Assembly (NCBI GenBank): GCA_027069385.1
Contig: JALXER010000034.1
Coordinates: forward strand, 1 to 13,913
DNA: 13,913 bases
Source of the DNA: Paracoccaceae bacterium
GTDB taxonomy: Bacteria > Pseudomonadota > Alphaproteobacteria > Rhodobacterales > Rhodobacteraceae
Direction of reading: 5' to 3'
Shown: positions 1 to 5,445 of the stretch, piece by piece
How the letters are laid out: each line of letters begins with the position of its first letter
How positions within the stretch are numbered: the stretch's first letter is position 1
Program-made: the position numbers and the translations under genes
Notes under the pieces: model-generated
Told to the model about the DNA's origin: nothing
The model's input: the letters and a program-made list of their open reading frames with translations, nothing else
The model's database searches: none

Positions 1-891
1 GTGTTACGGAGTGCTGCAATCCCCGTGATTCGACTGTTTTACCTGCTGCCCCTGCTGGTGCTGGCGCGCGTATCGGCCGCCCAGCCGGTACTGGATTCCG
101 AAATACTCCTGAGCAGCAATGAGCCTTTTTTTGGCGGGTTTTCCGCCCTGCATGTGGCGGATCAGGGCCGCCGGTTTATCGCGGTTTCGGATCGGGGCCA
201 CCTGCTGCGCGGCACCATGCGCCGGGGCGATGACGGGCGGTTGCTGGGCATCGACCCGTTGCCGTTGCTACCGATACTGGACACCAAGGGGCAACCGCTG
301 GGCGGGCATGATACCGACGCCGAGGGGCTGGCGATCGGGCCGGACGGCTCGCTCTATATCTCTTTCGAGAGCAACCACCGGATCATGCGCCACGCCACGC
401 CCGAATCCGCCGCCGAGTTCCTGCCCAAACACCCCGATTTTCGCGTTTTGCAAATCAATTCGGGGCTGGAGGCGCTGGCCACCGGTCCCGACGGTGTGAT
501 CTATACCATCCCCGAGCGCTCGGGCGATCTGGCCCGCCCTTTTACCGTTTACCGGTTTATCGATGGCGCCTGGGATACCGCGCTCAGCATCCCGCGCGAA
601 CCGCCCTATCTGGTGGTCGGGGCCGACGTGTTCGAGGGCTATCTTTATGTGCTGGAACGCCATCTGGGCGGCTTTGTCGGCTTTTCCACCCGCATCCGGC
701 GCTTTGCGCTGGCCGACGATCTGGCATCGGGCGAAACCCTGCTTGAAACCCCCTATGGAAGGTTTGACAATCTGGAGGGCATAAGCCTGTGGCGCGACCC
801 CGACGGAATCGCGCGCATTACCCTGATTTCAGACGATAATTTCCAGTTTTTCCAGCGGGACCAGATTGTCGAGTTCCGCTTGACCGACTAG
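1..891 (+). CDS. Exported esterase-like / phytase-fold protein (5' end at window edge)
   Basis: The frame is open from the first base (GTG) to TAG at 889-891, giving 296 residues; the true start could lie upstream, so treat the N-terminus as provisional. Residues 1-27 look like a Sec signal peptide: Arg-containing n-region, Leu-rich core, then SAAQ. The mature part matches the 'esterase-like activity of phytase' family (PF13449-type beta-propeller), as I recall it: SDRGHLL near 63, GHDTDAEGLAIG near 103, YISFE near 119, NSGLEALA near 153, DNLEGISLW near 257 and ISDDNF near 276. Several acidic loops fit metal-dependent phosphoester chemistry, but the substrate is unknown. It converges on soxR with three bases between stop codons, so a functional link to sulfur oxidation is not implied. 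Family placement is fairly sure; enzymatic role is not. Confidence 0.75.
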   Translation: MLRSAAIPVIRLFYLLPLLVLARVSAAQPVLDSEILLSSNEPFFGGFSALHVADQGRRFIAVSDRGHLLRGTMRRGDDGRLLGIDPLPLLPILDTKGQPLGGHDTDAEGLAIGPDGSLYISFESNHRIMRHATPESAAEFLPKHPDFRVLQINSGLEALATGPDGVIYTIPERSGDLARPFTVYRFIDGAWDTALSIPREPPYLVVGADVFEGYLYVLERHLGGFVGFSTRIRRFALADDLASGETLLETPYGRFDNLEGISLWRDPDGIARITLISDDNFQFFQRDQIVEFRLTD

Positions 892-894
892 GGC

Positions 895-1257
895 CTATTG
901 CGCTGCAGCATTGCCGTTTTCCGGCTCGAACTGGCAGAACATCGAATACAGCAGCTCGATCATCTGCGCGGCTTTCGGGTCGCCCAGCGAGTAATAGATT
1001 GCCTTGCCGTCGCGGCGCGAATTTACCAGCCCTTCAAGGCGCAGGCGCGCCAGTTGCTGGCTGACCGCGGCCTGACGGCTGGACAATAACTGTTCCAGCT
1101 CGGTCACCGATTTTTCGCCCGAAACCAGATGACACAGGATCATCAGCCGGCCTTCATGGGCCAATGCCTTCATGAAATCCGTTGCCGACGCCGCGCTGGA
1201 AAGCACCGCTTCGATGGTTTCGCTGGGAACGTCGTTTCTTGCTTCCTCGGATGCCAT
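895..1257 (-). CDS. soxR: SoxR, ArsR-family repressor of the sox genes
   Basis: This is a 120-residue winged-helix regulator. The start chosen is the ATG at 1257-1255, because it overlaps the soxS stop codon (TGATG) and follows a GGAAGGAAG ribosome-binding site; the frame stays open 20 codons further upstream, but that would lie inside soxS. The HTH core is visible as SVTELEQLL-SSRQAAVSQQLARL (about 50-72), followed by the wing RRDGKAIYYSL (81-91). Two cysteines, C42 and C108, are 66 residues apart, as in the sulfane-sulfur-sensing SoxR proteins I know of (Cys50/Cys116 in Hyphomicrobium). In Paracoccus and relatives SoxR represses sox genes from sites in the soxS-soxV and soxW-soxX gaps. It is translationally coupled to soxS. 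Confidence 0.92.
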   Translation of the reverse strand: MASEEARNDVPSETIEAVLSSAASATDFMKALAHEGRLMILCHLVSGEKSVTELEQLLSSRQAAVSQQLARLRLEGLVNSRRDGKAIYYSLGDPKAAQMIELLYSMFCQFEPENGNAAAQ

Positions 1258-1643
1258 CAGCTTCCTTCCTTCTCTGCTTCGGGGAGATCGGCCAGCATTC
1301 TGTCCAGCAGCCCCCAAAAAAAATCTTGTCCGGGATAACCGGTAATCCGGCCTACTTCTATGCCATCATTCACCAGCACAAATGTCGGTGTGAATACGAT
1401 GGCATTCCCGATTTGTATATTGTCGGGTATTCTTTCATATATGTCTATATGTATTAATGGCGCACGGGCGGATTCCTCGGTTTTGGGATAAATCGGGCCG
1501 ATTTCCTCCTCCCACAGGGCACAATAGGGGCAGCCGGTAGCATCGAACATAATCAGGTTGGTTTGCGCCCGAATGCCCGTTGCCGACCACAGCCCGAAAG
1601 TAATCGCCAACAACAGGCCAGCGTGTCTAATATAACGTCGCAG
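1257..1643 (-). CDS. soxS: SoxS, periplasmic thioredoxin that reactivates SoxYZ
   Basis: A small thioredoxin-fold protein with the active site TGCPYC (C38/C41 from the start used here) and the cis-proline loop FTPTF (P86). In Paracoccus SoxS keeps SoxY in its active thiol state and is itself reduced through SoxV. The start is uncertain. Conventional starts are TTG at 1613 or 1610, but these would remove the positively charged part of the signal peptide and have no Shine-Dalgarno. A CTG at 1643-1641 is preceded by AAAGGA at 7 bases spacing and gives RRYIRHAGLLLAITFGLW, a proper Sec signal; the frame closes at TGA just upstream (1649-1647). I therefore favour CTG, giving 128 residues. It is the first gene of a leftward soxSR unit and is divergent from soxV. 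Confidence 0.85.
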   Translation of the reverse strand: MRRYIRHAGLLLAITFGLWSATGIRAQTNLIMFDATGCPYCALWEEEIGPIYPKTEESARAPLIHIDIYERIPDNIQIGNAIVFTPTFVLVNDGIEVGRITGYPGQDFFWGLLDRMLADLPEAEKEGS

Positions 1644-1650
1644 AACTCAA

Positions 1651-1656
1651 TCCTTT
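1651..1656 (-). promoter_or_regulatory. Ribosome-binding site supporting a CTG start of soxS
   Basis: On the minus strand AAAGGA lies 7 bases upstream of CTG (1643-1641), the first plausible start codon after an in-frame TGA. No comparable site precedes the TTG codons at 1613 and 1610. This is what decides the longer soxS start. Confidence 0.45.
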
Positions 1657-1657
1657 A

Positions 1658-1682
1658 CATATTTGAAGTTAAGAATATGATT
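1658..1682. promoter_or_regulatory. Candidate SoxR operator in the soxS-soxV gap
   Basis: The gap holds a perfect inverted repeat, CATATT (1658-1663) and AATATG (1674-1679), with a 10-base spacer. Its right half is part of GTTAAGAATATGATT (1668-1682), which matches GATAAGCATATGATT at 3077-3091 in the soxW-soxX gap at 13 of 15 positions. ArsR-family repressors bind dyad sites of about this size, and SoxR is known to bind both gaps in related sox loci. Assignment to SoxR is inference from position and recurrence. Confidence 0.5.
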
Positions 1683-1721
1683 CCCACAGAATCAATAAAA
1701 AAGCAAGCAGGGGAAATTTTT

Positions 1722-2462
1722 ATGTTTGACTTAAGCTACGGCGCAGCCGTGACCAATGGTCTGCTGTCGTTCTTGTCGCCGTGTATTCTGCCGATGGTAC
1801 CGTTCTACCTAAGCTATATGGCCGGGCTGTCGATGCAGGAATTGACCAGCGATAACCAGATTTCCAGCGGCGCACGCACACGGCTGATCATTTCGGCCGT
1901 ACTGTTTTCGGCCGGCGTGATCACCATATTCGTACTGCTTGGCATGAGCGCCACCGCCGCCGGCAAGGCGCTGGGGCAATACAAGGAACAGCTGTCCTAT
2001 GTGGCCGCAGCCGTTCTGCTCGCCTTTGGCCTGCATTTCATTGGATTTGTGCGCATTCCGTTTTTGTATCGCGAGGCGCGCATCGATTCCTCCAGCGTCA
2101 AACCGGCCAGCTTTGTCGGATCGTACCTGATCGGCCTTGCCTTTGGTTTTGGCTGGACGCCCTGCGCCGGCCCCTTCATCGCCGCGATGCTGTTCATTGC
2201 CGCCGATCAGGAAACCATCTGGCAAGGCGGCACGCTGTTGTTCGTTTACGGCGCCGCCATGACCTTTCCGTTTATTTTTGTCGCGCTCTTTTCCGGCCCG
2301 TTTCTGCGCTTTGTCAGCCGGCATCGTGCCAAAATGGCTTGGGTGGAAAAAATTATGGGGGCCATCCTGATTCTTTTCGCGGTGCTTATCGTGACCGGTG
2401 GCATTCGGTATCTATCCGAGTGGCTCATTCAGTTCGATTTTCTTTCATCCATGGTCAAATAG
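1722..2462 (+). CDS. soxV: SoxV, CcdA-type membrane thiol-electron transporter
   Basis: This 246-residue polytopic membrane protein carries the two conserved CcdA/SoxV cysteines: SFLSPCILP (C21, first helix) and GWTPCAGP (C148, fourth helix). About six hydrophobic segments are visible. SoxV passes electrons from cytoplasmic thioredoxin across the membrane to SoxW and SoxS. The start is taken as ATG 1722, which yields MFDLSYG and follows GGGGAAA. The frame also opens at ATG 1677 and further upstream, but 1677 lies inside the candidate operator and the extra residues are hydrophilic and unlike the family. The stop overlaps the ribosome-binding site of soxW (TAGGAG), so the two genes are tightly linked. 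Confidence 0.93.
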   Translation: MFDLSYGAAVTNGLLSFLSPCILPMVPFYLSYMAGLSMQELTSDNQISSGARTRLIISAVLFSAGVITIFVLLGMSATAAGKALGQYKEQLSYVAAAVLLAFGLHFIGFVRIPFLYREARIDSSSVKPASFVGSYLIGLAFGFGWTPCAGPFIAAMLFIAADQETIWQGGTLLFVYGAAMTFPFIFVALFSGPFLRFVSRHRAKMAWVEKIMGAILILFAVLIVTGGIRYLSEWLIQFDFLSSMVK

Positions 2463-2471
2463 GAGATACCA

Positions 2472-3044
2472 ATGCTCAAACCCCTTATTGCTGCCCTTAC
2501 CCTGCTTGCCACCCCGCTTTGGGCCGGAGAGGCCACCCTTGGCGATGACGGGTTGCACAAGACCGACTGGATTCACAACGACACCTCGTTTCTGGACCTT
2601 CGCGACGATCTGGCCACGGCCAACGCGCAAGGCAAACGGCTGGCGCTGATCATCGAGCAACGCGGCTGCATCTATTGCACCCAGATGCACGAAGAAATCT
2701 TTCCCCTGCCCGATATCAACGCGCTGCTGACCAACGATTACTATTTCATCCAGATCAACATGTTCGGCGATCTGGAGGTCACGGATTTCGACGGAGAGGT
2801 GCTGCCCGAACGCGATATCGTCAAGAAATGGGCCGTATTCTTTACCCCCACAACGATTTTTCTGCCCGAAGAAGTCCCCGAATCGGCGAGCGCCTCTCAG
2901 GCTGCCGTAGCGGTGATGCCCGGGGCTTTTGGTCATTGGATGACCCTGAATATGCTGACATGGGTGCTGGAACATGGCTATGATACCGATGTGCATTTCC
3001 AGAAATACCATGCACAAATGTTCGCAACACAACGAAATCAGTAA
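2472..3044 (+). CDS. soxW: SoxW, periplasmic thioredoxin partner of SoxV
   Basis: A 190-residue thioredoxin-like protein with a Sec signal peptide (about 1-18, LLATPLWA), the redox motif RGCIYC (C66/C69), and the cis-Pro loop FFTPTT. In characterised sox loci SoxW receives electrons from SoxV, and it lies directly downstream of soxV here with only nine bases between stop and start. The ribosome-binding site AGGAG overlaps the soxV stop codon. It is clearly paralogous to the gene at 7240-7827: both start the mature part with GDDGLH, have an EQ-[RK]-GC-x-YC active site, and share VTDFDGE-x-L in the middle. The 167 bases downstream form the regulated soxW-soxX gap. Confidence 0.9.
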   Translation: MLKPLIAALTLLATPLWAGEATLGDDGLHKTDWIHNDTSFLDLRDDLATANAQGKRLALIIEQRGCIYCTQMHEEIFPLPDINALLTNDYYFIQINMFGDLEVTDFDGEVLPERDIVKKWAVFFTPTTIFLPEEVPESASASQAAVAVMPGAFGHWMTLNMLTWVLEHGYDTDVHFQKYHAQMFATQRNQ

Positions 3045-3058
3045 GTATTTCTTCAAGT

Positions 3059-3112
3059 AACGCAACTTTATTACTTGATAAGCATATGATTGTTAGAATT
3101 TGTTGTTGCGTT
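3059..3112. repeat. 8-bp inverted repeat bracketing the soxW-soxX operator region
   Basis: AACGCAAC (3059-3066) and GTTGCGTT (3105-3112) are perfect reverse complements separated by 38 bases. The candidate SoxR motif at 3077-3091 lies between them. The spacing suggests paired protein sites or a cruciform rather than a terminator, as there is no T-run. Function is unknown. Confidence 0.4.
3077..3091. promoter_or_regulatory. Candidate SoxR operator in the soxW-soxX gap
   Basis: GATAAGCATATGATT matches the soxS-soxV gap motif (1668-1682) at 13 of 15 positions. It sits in an AT-rich stretch 120 bases upstream of soxX, unlike the GC-rich coding DNA around it. A weak promoter-like pair follows: TTGTTG (3103-3108), 17 bases, then GATATA (3126-3131). 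A repressor here would cover the region upstream of it. Known SoxR regulation of this gap supports the idea; binding itself is inferred. Confidence 0.45.
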
Positions 3113-3160
3113 CCAATAATACACAGATATAGTGTTGAAACGATCAATCAAACAGATCAA

Positions 3161-3187
3161 CGGATGCTTTTGCGAGCATCCGCAAAA
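3161..3187 (+). promoter_or_regulatory. Two interleaved hairpins in the soxX leader
   Basis: CGGATGC (3161-3167) pairs perfectly with GCATCCG (3176-3182). Interleaved with it, TTTTGCG (3168-3174) pairs perfectly with CGCAAAA (3181-3187). The two 7-bp stems share bases 3181-3182, so they compete or form a pseudoknot. The soxX ribosome-binding site GGGAG (3199-3203) is just downstream. There is no T-run, so it is not a simple terminator on the plus strand. A role in mRNA stability or translation control of soxXYZAB is inference. Confidence 0.4.
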
Positions 3188-3211
3188 AAAACAAACTAGG
3201 GAGTAAAATGT

Positions 3212-3667
3212 ATGAAACATCCAATGCTTCTCGCTGCCTGTGTGACGGTTGCTTCGGCCTCTGCACTCAGCGCTGACGAGGTTGCACCTGCCGATGTCGT
3301 TTTCACCGATTCCGGCGCTGTAGAGGCGTCTTTGACCGGTGTCGCAGGTGACCCGGCCAATGGGCGCGATGTGTTCATCAACCGCAAGCTGGGCAATTGC
3401 CTTGCCTGCCATGCGAACGCCGAAATTCCGGAACAGTTGTTCCACGGTCAGGTCGGCCCGGCACTGGACGGCGTTGCCCAACGCTATGACGAGGCGGCGC
3501 TGCGCGGCATTCTGGTGAATTCCAAGAACACCTTTGACGGCACCATCATGCCGGCATTCTATATTCTGGACTATACCCGGAACATGCCGAAATTTGCCGA
3601 CAAAACCATCCTGACCGCGCAACAGGTCGAGGATGTACTGGCCTATCTTCAAACGCTTACCGAATAA
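3212..3667 (+). CDS. soxX: SoxX, monohaem cytochrome c subunit of SoxXA
   Basis: A 151-residue periplasmic c-type cytochrome with a signal peptide ending near ALSAD (about 21) and one haem-binding motif CLACH (C63-H67). M113 in TIMPAFY is the expected axial methionine. With SoxA it catalyses oxidative attachment of thiosulfate to the SoxY cysteine. The start is ATG 3212 behind GGGAG at 8 bases; an ATG at 3208 is in another frame and closes quickly. It is the first gene of the soxXYZAB block after the regulated gap, and soxY follows after 35 bases. Confidence 0.95.
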   Translation: MKHPMLLAACVTVASASALSADEVAPADVVFTDSGAVEASLTGVAGDPANGRDVFINRKLGNCLACHANAEIPEQLFHGQVGPALDGVAQRYDEAALRGILVNSKNTFDGTIMPAFYILDYTRNMPKFADKTILTAQQVEDVLAYLQTLTE

Positions 3668-3702
3668 TCCGCGCCCCGGATTTTCACCCACAGGAGAAAA
3701 AA

Positions 3703-4122
3703 ATGAACTATACAAGACGCGACACCCTTGTCATGGGTGCCGGTGTTGCCATCGCCGCGATGATGCCGTTTCAGGTATTCGCCGAAGCCATGGATGACGC
3801 CGTAGCCGCCTTTACCGGGGGTGCTGATATCACCGATGGCGGCGTCACTTTGACTGCGCCCGAGATTGCCGAAAACGGCAACACAGTGCCGATTTCGGTC
3901 GAAGCCGAAGGCGCGGTTGAAATCGCCATTCTGGCCTCGGGCAATCCGAATCCCGGCGTAATTGAATTCAGCTTTGGTGCCCTTTCCGGTGCCAGCAGCG
4001 CCTCGACCCGCTGCCGCCTTGCCGGCACGCAAGAAGTCGTTGCCCTGGCCAAAATGGCCGATGGCAGCATCAAGCGCGGCACGGCCGAGGTAAAAGTAAC
4101 CATCGGCGGCTGCGGCGGCTGA
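3703..4122 (+). CDS. soxY: SoxY, sulfur-carrier subunit of SoxYZ
   Basis: A 139-residue protein with a twin-arginine signal (TRRDTLVMG, then a hydrophobic stretch and VFAEA near 27). It ends in the swinging-arm motif GGCGG, with carrier cysteine C137, where thiosulfate and its intermediates are covalently bound. A second cysteine is present in STRCRL. The length fits the family. The ribosome-binding site is AGGAG ahead of ATG. soxZ follows 18 bases later; SoxZ has no signal and is expected to be exported together with SoxY via Tat. Confidence 0.96.
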   Translation: MNYTRRDTLVMGAGVAIAAMMPFQVFAEAMDDAVAAFTGGADITDGGVTLTAPEIAENGNTVPISVEAEGAVEIAILASGNPNPGVIEFSFGALSGASSASTRCRLAGTQEVVALAKMADGSIKRGTAEVKVTIGGCGG

Positions 4123-4140
4123 TCCAGGAGGAAATGAACA

Positions 4141-4470
4141 ATGGCAGATAATGTAAAACCCCGCGTTCGCGTCCCCCGGTCCGGCACCGCTGGCGAAGCG
4201 TTCGAAATCAAAACCCTGATTTCGCACAAGATGGAAAGCGGTCAGCGCAAAGACAGTGACGGCAACGTCATTCCGCGCTCGATCATCAACCACTTTTCGT
4301 GCGACTTTAACGGCGAAAACGTTATGCAGGCCAACCTGCACGGCGCGATTTCCACCAACCCGTACCTTCAATTCTTTGCCTCCGTGCAGGAATCGGGCAC
4401 GTTTACCTTTACCTGGAACGATGACGACGGCTCGGTTTACACCGAAACCAAAGACATCGAGATCAGTTAA
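4141..4470 (+). CDS. soxZ: SoxZ, partner subunit of SoxYZ
   Basis: A 109-residue protein with no signal peptide and no cysteine of known carrier type, beginning PRVRVP and ending in a beta-rich immunoglobulin-like region (FTFTWNDDDGS near 92). SoxZ binds SoxY and positions its carrier arm. The start follows a perfect AGGAGG (4126-4131) at nine bases spacing. Export is likely by piggyback on the Tat signal of SoxY, which is known for this complex and fits the missing signal here. Confidence 0.95.
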   Translation: MADNVKPRVRVPRSGTAGEAFEIKTLISHKMESGQRKDSDGNVIPRSIINHFSCDFNGENVMQANLHGAISTNPYLQFFASVQESGTFTFTWNDDDGSVYTETKDIEIS

Positions 4471-4495
4471 CCACAGCCAACGGGGAGGAATAAAA

Positions 4496-5338
4496 ATGAA
4501 AATAACAAACCTGATCGCCTCGACAGCCGCTGCATTTGTTCTTGTAACAGGTGTTGCGAGTGCCGATGAGAACGCTGTTCTGGAAATCGACGGACAGGTG
4601 ATGATCACCCGTGCGCCGGCACCGGATCACATGAACATCGACGAGGTCATCTCGGGCTGGGTATTTCGCAGTGACGAAACCCAGGCGCTTGAAATGGACG
4701 ATTTCGAAAATCCGGGCATGATCTTTGTTGACCAGGCCCGCGAAGCCTATGAAACCGTTGATGGTGCTGCCGGTGAAAGCTGTGCATCCTGCCATGGCGA
4801 TGTTGCCAGCTTTGAAGGGCTGCGCACCGTGTTGCCGCGCTGGCGCGAGGACGCGGGCGAGGTATGGTCGATGGAAGACTATATCAACAACTGCCGCGAA
4901 ACCCGTATGCAGGCCGAACCCTGGAAATGGGGCAAGCCGCAGATGGATGCGATGGTTGCGCTGATCAGCCTGCAGTCGCGCGGAATGCCGATGAATGTCG
5001 CCATCGACGGTCCGGCTGCCGCGACATGGGAACAGGGTCGCGAGATCTATTATACCCGTGTGGGCCAGCTTGATATGGCCTGTGCCAACTGTCATGAAGA
5101 CAACTACGGTGTTTATATCCGCGCCGACCACCTGTCACAGGGGCAGATCAACGGCTTTCCGACTTATCGTCTGAAGAACGCCCGTCTGAATTCGACCCAC
5201 GCCCGCTTTAAAGGCTGCATGAAAAACATTCGTGCCGAACCTTACGGCGTCGGCTCGGACGAGTTCACCGCGCTGGAGCTTTATGTTGCCTCACGCGGGA
5301 ACGGTCTGTCGGTCGAAGGACCTTCGGTTCGCAACTAG
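4496..5338 (+). CDS. soxA: SoxA, dihaem cytochrome c subunit of SoxXA
   Basis: A 280-residue periplasmic cytochrome. The start is ATG 4496 behind GGGGAGGAA; the open frame extends 80 codons upstream but only across soxZ. The signal peptide ends near VASADE (23). There are two haem motifs, CASCH (96-100) and CANCH (196-200), so this is the dihaem SoxA type found in Rhodovulum and Paracoccus. C133 (NNCRE) fits the axial ligand of the first haem. C241 in RFKGCM is the active-site cysteine known to be a persulfide ligand of the second haem, and R237/R246 are nearby basic residues. It works with SoxX to load SoxYZ. Confidence 0.96.
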   Translation: MKITNLIASTAAAFVLVTGVASADENAVLEIDGQVMITRAPAPDHMNIDEVISGWVFRSDETQALEMDDFENPGMIFVDQAREAYETVDGAAGESCASCHGDVASFEGLRTVLPRWREDAGEVWSMEDYINNCRETRMQAEPWKWGKPQMDAMVALISLQSRGMPMNVAIDGPAAATWEQGREIYYTRVGQLDMACANCHEDNYGVYIRADHLSQGQINGFPTYRLKNARLNSTHARFKGCMKNIRAEPYGVGSDEFTALELYVASRGNGLSVEGPSVRN

Positions 5339-5344
5339 ACTTTG

Positions 5345-5373
5345 GCGGGCGTCCGGTTTTATCGGGCGCCCGT
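5345..5373 (+). other. Hairpin between soxA and soxB
   Basis: CGGGCGTCCG (5346-5355) pairs with CGGGCGCCCG (5363-5372) around a 7-base loop, with one G-U wobble. The tail TATTCT is not a strong T-run. It may act as a partial terminator or an mRNA-processing/stability site that sets soxB levels apart from soxXYZA. The soxA-soxB gap is 107 bases, longer than the other gaps in this block. Confidence 0.4.
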
Positions 5374-5445
5374 ATTCTGTCAGGGCTGGTATTGGCTCGC
5401 CACGGGGCGGTCTTATTCCCTTTCTGAGCATGCAGGAGAACACCC

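Noticed and set aside
1563..1721. 53-codon upstream extension of soxV
   Set aside because: It overlaps soxS and the candidate operator, is hydrophilic and unlike the family; ATG 1722 gives the normal SoxV N-terminus.
3208..3214. ATG at 3208 upstream of soxX
   Set aside because: It is out of frame with soxX and opens only a very short frame; ATG 3212 begins the signal peptide.
4256..4495. 80-codon upstream extension of soxA
   Set aside because: It overlaps soxZ in another frame; the soxA ATG at 4496 has a ribosome-binding site and begins a proper signal peptide.
3649..4608. Leftward 319-codon open frame across soxY, soxZ and soxA start
   Set aside because: It is an antisense shadow of three core sox genes with intact motifs.
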